The translations under genes and the position numbers were made by a program. From NCBI GenBank assembly GCA_963774195.1, contig CAVZDY010000006.1, positions 186,001-250,000 of the forward strand: a DNA stretch of 64,000 nt, given 5' to 3'. The stretch is from Roseiarcus sp963774195. Its GTDB lineage: Bacteria > Pseudomonadota > Alphaproteobacteria > Rhizobiales > Beijerinckiaceae. Of the stretch, positions 17,132-25,203 are shown piece after piece (positions within the stretch are counted from its first letter, which is position 1; each line of letters starts with the position of its first letter). The notes under the pieces are model-generated. The model had not been told where the DNA came from, searched no databases, and saw only the letters and a list, made by a program, of their open reading frames with translations.

Positions 17132-17911
17132 TCATGTCAGCGCCGCCTTGCCGACGACCGGCGTCGAGGGGGCGGCCATGTCGCGCGGCGCCATCGGGCC
17201 GGCGAGGAAGGCGGCGCGGCCGGCTTCGACCCCGAGCGCGAAGGCGCGCGCCATCGCGGCGGGATCGGCCGCCTTGGCGATGGCCGTATTGAGCAGCACC
17301 GCGTCATAGCCGAGCTCCATCGCCGCCGCGGCGTGCGAGGGCAAGCCGATGCCGGCATCGACGATCAGCGGCACATCAGGGAAATGCGCCCGCAAAGCGC
17401 GCAGGCCGAACACGTTGTTGAGCCCCTTGCCGGAGCCGATCGGCGCGCCCCACGGCATCAGCACCTTGCAGCCCGCGGCGAGCAGCTTTTCCGCCAGCAC
17501 GAGATCCTCGGTCATATAGGGGAAGACCTCGAAGCCGTCGGCGGCGAGGATGCGCGCGGCCTCTAACAGGCCGAAGACGTCGGGCTGCAACGTGTCGGCT
17601 TCGCCGATTACTTCGAGCTTGATCCAGTTGGTCGCGAAGACTTCGCGCGCCATCTCAGCAGTCGTCACCGCCTCCTTGACGCTGTAGCAGCCGGCGGTGT
17701 TGGGGAGCACCCGCACGCCGAGCCCGCGGATGAGGCTCCAGAAGTCCTGCCCCTCGCGCAGCCGCGCCGCCTCGCGCCGGAGCGAGACCGTGACGATCTC
17801 GGCGCCGCTGGCGCGCGCCGCATCGGCGAGCACCGCGGGCGAAGGATATTGACTCGTGCCCAGCAGCAGCCGGGATTTCAATTCGACGCCGTAAAGCTGC
17901 ATCGCTTGCAA
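17132..17911 (-). CDS. thiG: Thiazole synthase
   Basis: 259-residue TIM-barrel enzyme that builds the thiazole phosphate from DXP, dehydroglycine and ThiS-thiocarboxylate. The catalytic Lys is in NWIKLEVIGE, followed by the TLQPDV motif. LMPWGAPIGSGKG and VDAGIGLPSHAAAAMELG are the family's phosphate-binding segments. It lies just after thiS, the sulfur donor it works with. Confidence 0.97.
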   Translation of the reverse strand: MQAMQLYGVELKSRLLLGTSQYPSPAVLADAARASGAEIVTVSLRREAARLREGQDFWSLIRGLGVRVLPNTAGCYSVKEAVTTAEMAREVFATNWIKLEVIGEADTLQPDVFGLLEAARILAADGFEVFPYMTEDLVLAEKLLAAGCKVLMPWGAPIGSGKGLNNVFGLRALRAHFPDVPLIVDAGIGLPSHAAAAMELGYDAVLLNTAIAKAADPAAMARAFALGVEAGRAAFLAGPMAPRDMAAPSTPVVGKAALT

Positions 17912-17917
17912 CTCCCT

Positions 17918-18115
17918 TCATCCGCCTTGGCGCGGCGCGAGGATCTCGATGCGGTCGCCGTCGCTGAGCCGCGTCTGGGCCCGCACGCGCGCCGGCACGA
18001 ATTCGCCGTTGAGCGCCGTCGCCACCACCGCGCCAGCGTAATCGAGCGCTTCGAGTACCGCCGCGAGCGTCTCCGCAGCGACCACTTGTTCCGCGCCGTT
18101 GACGATCAGCCGCAC
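17918..18115 (-). CDS. thiS: Sulfur carrier protein ThiS
   Basis: 65-residue ubiquitin-like protein beginning VRLIVNGAEQ and ending in the required Gly-Gly (APRQGG), which is adenylated and thiocarboxylated to carry sulfur to ThiG. It starts at GTG 18115, 10 bases inside the end of thiO. A much longer open frame continues upstream antisense-like through thiO, but only this C-terminal part is ThiS. No thiF is in the window. Confidence 0.93.
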   Translation of the reverse strand: MRLIVNGAEQVVAAETLAAVLEALDYAGAVVATALNGEFVPARVRAQTRLSDGDRIEILAPRQGG

Positions 18116-19089
18116 GCCGTCGCCTCCTCTTGCTGAAACGCCAGCGCCGCCGCGCGCGCCGCGAAGTCGGGCGCGAGCAGATAGCCGTGGCGATAGAAAC
18201 CGTTGACGTAGATGCGCCCATTCGTCGCGACGATGCGCGGCTCGTTGTCGGGAAACGCCGGCCTGACGCCGGCGCGCATCTCCAAAATCTCCGCCTCGCC
18301 GAACGCGGGATGCAGCGCGTAGGCGGCGCTGAGCAGCTCGATCGCCGAGCGCACGCTCATGGCGCCCTTGTCGGCGCTCTCGATCATCGTCGCGCCGATC
18401 ATGAAGAGCCCATCCGCGCGTGGGACGACATAGAGCGGAATGCGGGGATGCAGCAGCCGCACGCTGCGCTTCAACGTGATCTCGCGCGTTCGGACGATCA
18501 TCATTTCGCCGCGCACGCCGCGCAGCTCGGTAAGATCGCGCCGGGCGGCGAAGCCGCTGCAATCGATTACGACGCCACGCGTCCGCGCCGTGTCGCCATC
18601 GACGCCGAACTGAAGTTCGGCGCCGCGCGCGACCAGATGATCGCGCAGCGTGCGCATGGCGAGCCGCGGATCGACATGGCCCTCCCCAGGGAAGAACAAG
18701 CCGCGACCGAAACGTCCGGCAAGGTCCGGCTCGAGCGCGGCAATGCGGGCTTCGCCGACCCGCTCGTATTCGCGCGTCAGCGTAGCGAAGCGGTCGATCT
18801 CGCCGACGTCGCGCGGCGGCGCGACGACAAGCGTTCCCTCGCGCGCGACGCTCGGCACATGCCGGCTCCACCAGTCGATCGCCTTCAGGCCGCGCTCGAC
18901 GACCGAGGGCGGCGCGCTCTCGCCTTCGCAATAGGGCGCCAGCATGCCGCCGGCGAGCCAGGAGGCGGCGCTGTCGCCGAGATCAGGCGAGCGCTCGATC
19001 AGCGTGACCCTAGCGCCGCGCTCGACAAGCTCCGTCGCTGTCGCGAGACCGACGACGCCGGCGCCGATGACGGTTACTTCGCTAAGCAT
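18106..19089 (-). CDS. thiO: Glycine oxidase ThiO
   Basis: 327-residue FAD-dependent amine oxidase that converts glycine to iminoglycine for the thiazole ring. It has an N-terminal dinucleotide fold (VIGAGVVGLATATEL, then VTLIER), a DSAASWLAGGMLAP segment near the flavin and a C-terminal GVRPAFPDNEP ... GFYRHGYLLAP block, as in ThiO. Aerobic organisms use ThiO instead of the radical enzyme ThiH. ATG 19089 begins MLSEVTVIGAG; a 23-residue upstream extension is open but unlikely. Confidence 0.93.
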   Translation of the reverse strand: MLSEVTVIGAGVVGLATATELVERGARVTLIERSPDLGDSAASWLAGGMLAPYCEGESAPPSVVERGLKAIDWWSRHVPSVAREGTLVVAPPRDVGEIDRFATLTREYERVGEARIAALEPDLAGRFGRGLFFPGEGHVDPRLAMRTLRDHLVARGAELQFGVDGDTARTRGVVIDCSGFAARRDLTELRGVRGEMMIVRTREITLKRSVRLLHPRIPLYVVPRADGLFMIGATMIESADKGAMSVRSAIELLSAAYALHPAFGEAEILEMRAGVRPAFPDNEPRIVATNGRIYVNGFYRHGYLLAPDFAARAAALAFQQEEATACG

Positions 19090-19158
19090 TTCAGCAAATC
19101 CAGCAACGCGCCGCGTAGGGCAGCGAACATACCGACGCGCCACGCCAGGTTGAAGCAA

Positions 19159-19236
19159 CCCCTCATCCGTCGCGCTTCGCGCGCCACCTCTCGGGAACGC
19201 TCCTCGTTCCCTGACACCCGCAAGGGGGGAAGGACG
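19159..19236. repeat. Dispersed palindromic repeat, family B, between thiC and thiO
   Basis: CCCTCATCCGTCGCGCTTCGCGCGCCACCTCTCGGG followed by a GGGAACG-type inner hairpin and ACACCCGCAAGGGGGGAAGG. It looks like one half of the family B unit, shorter than the other copies. Confidence 0.7.
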
Positions 19237-19248
19237 GGGCCGATTGCA

Positions 19249-21078
19249 TCACTCTCCCGCCTTCACATAGAGGTCGCCGCCCTGCTCCAGGAACTCGCGC
19301 GACTTCTCCTCCATGCCCGCCATAGCGGCTGCCTCGGCCCTGAGATCCTGCGTGATCTTCATCGAGCAGAACTTCGGGCCGCACATCGAGCAGAAATGCG
19401 CGACCTTGTGGCTGTCCTTGGGCAGCGTCTCGTCGTGGAACTTGCGCGCCGTGTCGGGATCGAGCGACAGGTTGAACTGATCCTCCCAACGGAAGTCGAA
19501 GCGCGCCCGCGACAGCGCGTCATCGCGCAATTGCGCCGCCGGATGGCCCTTGGCGAGGTCGGCGGCATGCGCCGCGATGCGATAGGTGATGACGCCGGTC
19601 TTCACGTCGTCGCGGTCGGGCAGGCCAAGATGCTCCTTCGGCGTCACGTAGCAAAGCATCGCGGTGCCGAACCAGCCGATCATCGCCGCGCCGATGCCCG
19701 ACGTGATGTGGTCGTAGCCCGGCGCGATGTCGGTGGTCAGCGGCCCGAGCGTATAGAACGGCGCCTCACCGCACTCGCGAAGCTGCTTCTCCATGTTCAC
19801 CTTGATCTTGTGCATCGGCACGTGGCCGGGGCCTTCGATCATCACCTGGCAGCCCTTGTCCCAGGCGACCTTGGTCAGTTCGCCCAGCGTCTCCAATTCG
19901 GCGAATTGCGCGGCGTCGTTGGCGTCGGCGATCGAACCGGGGCGCAGGCCGTCGCCGAGCGAAAACGAAACGTCGTATTTGCGCATGATGTCGCAAATGT
20001 CGCCGAAGCGCTCGTAGAGGAAGCTCTCGCGATGGCCGGCAAGGCACCAGCGCGCCATGATCGACCCGCCGCGCGAGACGATGCCGGTCACGCGCTTGGC
20101 GGTCAGCGGCACATAGGCGAGCCGCACGCCCGCGTGAATGGTGAAGTAGTCGACGCCCTGCTCCGCCTGCTCGATGAGCGTGTCCTTGAACACTTCCCAA
20201 TCGAGCTTGAGCGGATCGCCGTCGACCTTTTCGAGCGCCTGGTAGATCGGCACGGTGCCGATCGGGACCGGCGAATTGCGCAGGATCCAGGAGCGGATGT
20301 TGTGGATGTTGCGGCCCGTCGAGAGGTCCATCACCGTGTCGGCGCCCCAACGGATCGCCCACACCATCTTCTCGACTTCCTCCGCGACGCCGGAGCTCAC
20401 CGCGCTGTTGCCGATGTTGGCGTTGACCTTGACGAGGAAGTTGCGGCCGATCGCCATCGGCTCGAGTTCGACGTGATTGATGTTGGCGGGAATGATCGCG
20501 CGACCGCGCGCCACTTCCGAGCGAACGAATTCCGGCGTGACAAATTCGGGGACCGCCGCGCCGAAGCTCTCGCCGTCGGCGAGCCGCCCCTGCGCCTGCT
20601 CCAGCACGGCCTCGCGCGCGAGATTCTCGCGATGCGCGACATAGACCATCTCTTCGGTGATGATGCCGGCGCGGGCGAATTCATATTGCGTCACGAGCTG
20701 CCCGGGCGCGCCGCCACGCAAGGTGCGCGTCGCCGGGCAATGCGGGGCGAGACGTTCGGCAGAAACGTTGCCGTTGTCCTCCGGCTTGATGGCGCGGCCA
20801 TCGATCGCGCCATAGCCGCGCGCGGCGATCCACCCCTCGCGCACCGGCTTGAGGCCTTCGTTGAGATCGATGCGGGCGTCAGCCTCGGTGTAGGGGCCCG
20901 AGGCGTCGTAAACGCGCACCGGCGCTTCGTTCGGATCGCTCAGCGCGATCTCGCGGAACGGCGCGTGGATGTCGGGATGAGTCTTGGGCGAAGCGTAGAC
21001 CTTTCGCGAACCGGCGATCGGTCCCGTGGTGACGCTGGTGGGCGCCGCCGGCATCTTGACCTTGGCATGTTCGTTCAT
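19249..21078 (-). CDS. thiC: Phosphomethylpyrimidine synthase ThiC
   Basis: 609-residue radical-SAM-like enzyme that rearranges aminoimidazole ribotide into HMP-P. The C-terminal [4Fe-4S] motif CSMCGPKFC (CX2CX4C) is intact. Other family marks are GNIGNSAVSSG-type ANIGNSAVSSG, GADTVMDLSTG, MIEGPGHVPMHK and LGPLTTDIAPGYDHITS. ATG 21078 has AGGAGG 4 bases upstream. It is the first gene of the thiC-O-S-G-E-D operon, and a TPP riboswitch precedes it. Confidence 0.98.
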   Translation of the reverse strand: MNEHAKVKMPAAPTSVTTGPIAGSRKVYASPKTHPDIHAPFREIALSDPNEAPVRVYDASGPYTEADARIDLNEGLKPVREGWIAARGYGAIDGRAIKPEDNGNVSAERLAPHCPATRTLRGGAPGQLVTQYEFARAGIITEEMVYVAHRENLAREAVLEQAQGRLADGESFGAAVPEFVTPEFVRSEVARGRAIIPANINHVELEPMAIGRNFLVKVNANIGNSAVSSGVAEEVEKMVWAIRWGADTVMDLSTGRNIHNIRSWILRNSPVPIGTVPIYQALEKVDGDPLKLDWEVFKDTLIEQAEQGVDYFTIHAGVRLAYVPLTAKRVTGIVSRGGSIMARWCLAGHRESFLYERFGDICDIMRKYDVSFSLGDGLRPGSIADANDAAQFAELETLGELTKVAWDKGCQVMIEGPGHVPMHKIKVNMEKQLRECGEAPFYTLGPLTTDIAPGYDHITSGIGAAMIGWFGTAMLCYVTPKEHLGLPDRDDVKTGVITYRIAAHAADLAKGHPAAQLRDDALSRARFDFRWEDQFNLSLDPDTARKFHDETLPKDSHKVAHFCSMCGPKFCSMKITQDLRAEAAAMAGMEEKSREFLEQGGDLYVKAGE

Positions 21079-21093
21079 CGCCTCGCCTCCTCA

Positions 21094-21110
21094 TTCGCCG
21101 AAACGGCGAA
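21094..21110 (-). promoter_or_regulatory. Hairpin between TPP riboswitch and thiC Shine-Dalgarno
   Basis: TTCGCCGAAACGGCGAA is a 7-bp stem with a 3-base loop. On the minus strand it ends a few bases before the AGGAGG of thiC and has no following U-run. This suggests an expression platform acting on translation initiation rather than on termination (inference). Confidence 0.45.
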
Positions 21111-21137
21111 GCAAGGCGCGGCGATACGCATCGGCGA

Positions 21138-21228
21138 GCCTCGTCCCTTCGCCGGCATGACCCGGATCAGGTTCAAAGGGTTCGGCGCCAGCACGCCGTC
21201 TCAGCCCTACGCGGGCGCCCCTCGAGTT
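21138..21228 (-). promoter_or_regulatory. TPP riboswitch (THI element)
   Basis: The minus strand reads GGGGCGCCCGCGTAGGGCTGAGA, then ACCCTTTGAACCTGATC, CGGGTCATGCCGGCG and AAGGGA. These are the conserved TPP-sensing arms: CTGAGA in the pyrimidine arm, and ACCTGATC plus GGGTAATGCC-like sequence in the pyrophosphate arm. Aptamer to thiC start is about 60 bases. It would shut the whole operon when TPP is plentiful. Confidence 0.95.
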
Positions 21229-21416
21229 ATGCGCCGAATGTGCGACGGCGCGCGCGAAGTGTCAATGAGTCGCAGCGCCGGGCCGTCCAATCACGAGGAC
21301 GTCATGCGCGCTGCCCTAAACGAGCCAATGTCGGGCCCCAGACTGAAAAGCGCGGATCCTTCCGGACGCGCCAGCGAACCCGAGCGTCCGATATTCGGCA
21401 GATTAGGAGAAGTCCA

Positions 21417-21908
21417 ATGGACCGCAGAACGTTCCTGCTCTCGTCGTTGACGACCGCATTGTTGACGTCCTCCGCCGAAGCCTCGCCGATCGACCCGAAG
21501 CAAACCTTCGTCGAGCAAGCCGGCGACATCAAATTCGAATCTTGGAACGGACTGCCGCGGGGCAGCGGCGAGATGGCGAAGCTCTACGGGGACTTCGACA
21601 AGCCGGGTCCCTACCTCGTGCTCATGAAATGGAATCCGGGCTGGTTCAGCGCGCCGCACAGCTACGCGACCGACCGCATCCAGATGGTCATGTCCGGGAC
21701 CTGGTACGTAAACAGCGGCCGCGACTTCGACCCCGCCAATGCTGTCCCGGTTCCGGCCGGCGGCTTCGTCAAGCGCACCGCTCGCACGTTCCACTACGAC
21801 GGCGCGCCGCACAGCGCGAAAGAGCCGGCGGTGATCGCGATATTCGGCATTGGGCCCGTCGACATCATCCTCGCCGATCCGCATCAACCTTCGTGGCGAC
21901 AGGTCTGA
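21417..21908 (+). CDS. Exported cupin-domain protein
   Basis: 163-residue protein with an N-terminal export signal (DRRTFLLSSLTTALLTSSAEA; the two arginines hint at TAT). A single cupin barrel follows, with GWFSAPHSYATDRIQMVMSGTW (first motif) and the second motif around RTFHYDGAPHSAKEPAVIAIFG. His residues in both motifs could bind a metal. ATG 21417 has AGGAGA upstream. It resembles small cupins of unknown function. It stands alone, divergent from thiC. Confidence 0.75.
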   Translation: MDRRTFLLSSLTTALLTSSAEASPIDPKQTFVEQAGDIKFESWNGLPRGSGEMAKLYGDFDKPGPYLVLMKWNPGWFSAPHSYATDRIQMVMSGTWYVNSGRDFDPANAVPVPAGGFVKRTARTFHYDGAPHSAKEPAVIAIFGIGPVDIILADPHQPSWRQV

Positions 21909-22023
21909 TCGAGATCGGCCACAGTTCCGAGCCCACGGCCTGGCTTTCCCGAAAAAACATCGGGAATTGAGCCGGGAGGAATGTTAGCGTGTCTCCCAAC
22001 AAATTGAGGAGGAGACCGCGCTG

Positions 22024-23064
22024 ATGTCGACTGACGCTACCCCCCTGCCCACTCGTAAGCTTGGCCGCGCTAACATCTCGGTGTCGACGCTCGGCCTGGG
22101 CACCGCCCCGCTCGGCGACCTCTGGGACGTCGTCAACGAGGCGGAGGCCGGCGCGCTGCTAAACGACGCCTGGGACGGCGGGGTGCGCTATTTCGACACC
22201 TCGCCCTGGTATGGCAAGGGGCAGGCCGAGCATCGCGTCGGGCGCGCCTTCTACCGCAAGCCGCGCAATGAATTCGTGATCTCGAGCAAGATCGGTCGCC
22301 TGTTGCGCCGCCCGCTCAAGCCGGGGCCGTTCGAACACGGCGAGTGGCTCGGCGGCCTCGAGTTCGACGCCGTGTTCGACTACAGCTACGACGGCGTGAT
22401 GCGCTCCTTCGAGGACAGCTTGCAGCGGCTGGGCATCAACCGGATCGACGTGCTCCTGATCCACGATCTCGACACCTGGCACTTCAAGACCGAGGCCAAG
22501 GTCGGCCCCTACATGAACCAGCTTTATACGAGCGGCTGGCGCGCGCTGGAGGCGTTGCGCGATCAAGGCGTCATCAAGGGCATCGGCGCCGGCTTCAATA
22601 CGATGGGCACGATCCCGCGCTATCTCGACCTCTTCGACATGGATTTTTTCCTGATCGCGATGCGCTACACGCTGCTCGAACAGGACGTGCTCGACTATGA
22701 GTTCGAGCGATGCGCCGAGCGCGGCGTCGGCATCGTCGTCGGCGGCACTTACAATTCAGGGATTTTGGCCACAGGCGCGGCGCCGAACGCGATGCACAAT
22801 TACGAGCCTGCATCGCCAGAGATTCTGGAGCGCGTGCGGCGGATGGAGGCCGTCTGCCAGCGTCACGGCGTGCCGCTCGCCGCCGCGGCGCTTCAATTCC
22901 CGCTCGGCCATCCGATCGTCGCGTCGGTGATCCCGGGGGCGATTACGCGAGCGCAGGTCGCGCAGAACCTCGCCGCCTTCCGCCATCCGATCCCCGCCGA
23001 TCTATGGGCCGAGTTGAAGCACGAGAAACTGCTGCGCGCCGACGCTCCGGTTCCGGGGAAGTAG
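22024..23064 (+). CDS. Aldo/keto reductase (aldose 1-dehydrogenase-like)
   Basis: 346-residue NAD(P)-dependent TIM-barrel enzyme. The catalytic tetrad is visible: Asp and Tyr in FDTSPWYGKG, Lys in ISSKIGRLL and His in LLIHDLDTW. The N-terminal RKLGRANISVSTLGLG and the C-terminal GGTYNSGIL resemble D-threo-aldose/L-fucose 1-dehydrogenases and pyridoxal dehydrogenase. The exact sugar is uncertain. GGAGGA precedes ATG 22024. Confidence 0.88.
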   Translation: MSTDATPLPTRKLGRANISVSTLGLGTAPLGDLWDVVNEAEAGALLNDAWDGGVRYFDTSPWYGKGQAEHRVGRAFYRKPRNEFVISSKIGRLLRRPLKPGPFEHGEWLGGLEFDAVFDYSYDGVMRSFEDSLQRLGINRIDVLLIHDLDTWHFKTEAKVGPYMNQLYTSGWRALEALRDQGVIKGIGAGFNTMGTIPRYLDLFDMDFFLIAMRYTLLEQDVLDYEFERCAERGVGIVVGGTYNSGILATGAAPNAMHNYEPASPEILERVRRMEAVCQRHGVPLAAAALQFPLGHPIVASVIPGAITRAQVAQNLAAFRHPIPADLWAELKHEKLLRADAPVPGK

Positions 23065-23075
23065 GCGTTCCAGGC

Positions 23076-23158
23076 CGTCATTGCGAGCGCAGCGAAGCAA
23101 TCCAGCGGCGCCAAGCGGAGCAATGGATTGCTTCGTCGCTCCGCTCCTCGCAATGACG
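23076..23158. repeat. Dispersed palindromic repeat, family A, copy 3
   Basis: CGTCATTGCGAGCGCAGCGAAGCAATCC and GGATTGCTTCGTCGCTCCGCTCCTCGCAATGACG form a nearly perfect inverted repeat, the cleanest of the three copies. It lies between the convergent aldo/keto reductase and TAT-exported genes. Confidence 0.85.
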
Positions 23159-23180
23159 GCAACGCGCCAGGCCGTCGCGC

Positions 23181-23960
23181 TCACTTGATGTAAGTGAAGC
23201 CCGCTTTCTGCAGTTCAGGCACCGTCGCGGAAATGCCGGGCGTCAGCACGACGCCGGGGATCAAGTGATTGGTCAACTCGGCCGCCAGCGCCTCATGGGG
23301 GAGCTTGGCGGGATTGACGTCGGTCGTGATGAGGCTGTGCGACAATTCCCAAATGGCGTTGTGGCAGGCGAGGAACACGGCGCCGCGGGCCTGCAACGCC
23401 GGGATGGTGCTGTTCGCCCCGGAATAGGCGCCCTGCGGATCCTGGTAATCCGCAGGATTTTTAAAGGTCGCCTTCGGCTCCTCGGCGAGCGTATTCGTCA
23501 CGAAGCCGACGCCCGCCCGTTCGGCGAACCGGTATTTGTCCCACATCGCCTGATCGAACAGCGCCAGATGCGCGGTTCCATGCGTGGCCGAGGCGACGAA
23601 AAAGTCCGGGTGGTGAAACGCAAAGGTCTGCGCGTTGAGCGCATTGCGCATCATATTGAGGAAGCCGCTCCCGATCTCGGTGTTGTCGTAGATCTGCTTG
23701 CCCTCGCCGCTGTAGGCGATCACCTCCGTCAGCGCCTCGTGATCCCACAGCGCAGGATTGTCGAGGATCATCGGAACGGTCTTGAAGTCCCGCCGCCGCG
23801 GGGCCTTGGCGAGGCGGTCGGTCAGGTCTCGCAGCGTTTGCGCCCCAGCCGGTAGCAACTCGCTCTCGGCCGCGTCCGCGTGCGCGATCGCCGCGCCGCC
23901 CGCAGCCAAGGCCAGACCAGCGTTGATGAGGGCGCGGCGGCGGTGGATAAGAAACTCCAT
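23181..23960 (-). CDS. TAT-exported protein of unknown function (possible DsrE-like fold)
   Basis: 259 residues with a twin-arginine-like signal (HRRRALINAGLALAAGG) and a mature part I do not recognise with certainty. It resembles proteins often misnamed 'transcriptional initiation protein Tat'. Visible features are the conserved RLAKAPRRRDF and NALNAQTFAFHHPDF blocks, an ASATHGTAHLALFDQAMWDKY segment and a single Cys in VFLACHNA. ATG 23960 is preferred, with GGAG about 10 bases upstream; a TTG 15 bases earlier is possible. Convergent with the aldo/keto reductase gene. Confidence 0.7.
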   Translation of the reverse strand: MEFLIHRRRALINAGLALAAGGAAIAHADAAESELLPAGAQTLRDLTDRLAKAPRRRDFKTVPMILDNPALWDHEALTEVIAYSGEGKQIYDNTEIGSGFLNMMRNALNAQTFAFHHPDFFVASATHGTAHLALFDQAMWDKYRFAERAGVGFVTNTLAEEPKATFKNPADYQDPQGAYSGANSTIPALQARGAVFLACHNAIWELSHSLITTDVNPAKLPHEALAAELTNHLIPGVVLTPGISATVPELQKAGFTYIK

Positions 23961-24149
23961 GGTCTGCTGCTCCAATTCGCGCGTTGAGCCAGCGGCCGGC
24001 CCATATGGCTTTGCGAAACGTCTTAGGTCGCCGCAGGCCGCTCCTCATCACAATTCTACTTTTTCCGGCGATCAGATAATTACGATTGCGTGATCAAAAT
24101 ACCTGAATGATGGCGCTTATTCCTCGTTATACGATCAGACTTACAGTCG

Positions 24150-25088
24150 TTACATGCCAACGCCGCGATCCCAATAGGGCGGCTTGCCGAACCGATGCTC
24201 CAGAAAAGCAAGAAAGGCGCGCACCTTGGGCGCCACGACTTTCTTGGGCGGATAGACGCCCCAGATCGCGCGCTCCGGGCCGGGTGCGATGAGCCCTTCC
24301 CACTCCGGCAGGATCGTCGTCAGGCGACCGGCGCTCACATGATCGCCGGTCAGCCAAGTCGGCAACAGGGCTATGCCCAATCCGGCCAGGACCACCTCGA
24401 GCAGGGCCTCGGAATCATTGGCGCGAAGGCGTCCCCGCACCGGGACCTCGACCAGTTCATCCAGCAGCGCGTCGCGCCGGCGGAAATACCAGGCGTCCTT
24501 CGGCTGAAGGGCGAACGCCAGGCACTCGTGCTCGCCGAGGTCGCGCGGCTCGGCGATCGGCGGCCGGCCGGCGAGATATGCGGGACTGGCCACCAGGGCG
24601 CGGCGCTGCGGCGCGAGCCGCTTGGCGACGAGGCTGGAATCGGCCAGCGCGCCGATGCGAACGGCGAGATCCGTGCCCGTGGCGATCAGGTCCACCGTGG
24701 CGTCGGCCAACGTCGCATCGACCCGAATATCGGGATATTCGCGCAGGAAGTCGCTGAGATGCGGGAAGACGTGACGCCGGCCGAAGGCGCTCGGAATGTT
24801 GATCCGCAGGAGCCCCTGCGGGCGCGCGTTGAGCGAGGTCGCGACGAGCCGCGCATCCTCCACCTCGGCCAAAATCCGCGAGGCGTGCTCGTAGAAACTC
24901 GCGCCGACCTCGGTCAGATGCAGGCTGCGGGTCGACCGATTGAAAAGGGCCGCGCCGAGATCGGCCTCGAGCGCCGTCACATAGCGCGACACCGTCGACA
25001 CCTTGACCCCCTCCTCGGCCGCGGCCTTGGAGAAACTGCCGACTTCGACCGCGCGGGCGAAGGCCCGCATCGCTGCGAAATAATCCAT
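24150..25088 (-). CDS. LysR-family transcriptional regulator
   Basis: 312-residue LTTR. The N-terminal winged helix-turn-helix reads FARAVEVGSFSKAAAEEGVKVSTVSRYVTALEADLGAALFNRSTR, split by a linker helix from a C-terminal substrate-binding domain of the CrgA/DsdC-like type. ATG 25088 or the GTG just before it serves as start. It is divergent from the beta-hydroxyacid dehydrogenase gene 115 bases away, which it may control. Confidence 0.9.
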   Translation of the reverse strand: MDYFAAMRAFARAVEVGSFSKAAAEEGVKVSTVSRYVTALEADLGAALFNRSTRSLHLTEVGASFYEHASRILAEVEDARLVATSLNARPQGLLRINIPSAFGRRHVFPHLSDFLREYPDIRVDATLADATVDLIATGTDLAVRIGALADSSLVAKRLAPQRRALVASPAYLAGRPPIAEPRDLGEHECLAFALQPKDAWYFRRRDALLDELVEVPVRGRLRANDSEALLEVVLAGLGIALLPTWLTGDHVSAGRLTTILPEWEGLIAPGPERAIWGVYPPKKVVAPKVRAFLAFLEHRFGKPPYWDRGVGM

Positions 25089-25172
25089 CACCGGCTCTCG
25101 CTATTTTGCCCTTTTCCGCAACAGAAATTTGCCATCGCCGGCATTCTCAGCGCAAGCATCTGGGCGCATTTA

Positions 25173-25194
25173 CCGGAAAACAATTCGTTTCCGG
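25173..25194. promoter_or_regulatory. Inverted repeat in the LysR-dehydrogenase intergenic region
   Basis: CCGGAAA (25173-25179) and TTTCCGG (25188-25194) are perfect 7-bp arms separated by 8 bases. The right arm runs into the GGAG of the dehydrogenase gene. It could be the LysR operator, or an RNA hairpin that covers the ribosome site. Not proven. Confidence 0.4.
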
Positions 25195-25203
25195 AGCAAA
25201 CCG

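Noticed and set aside
18130..21450. 1106-codon open frame on the plus strand across thiO and thiC
   Set aside because: It is antisense to well-identified thiO and thiC, has no domain similarity and reflects high G+C codon bias.
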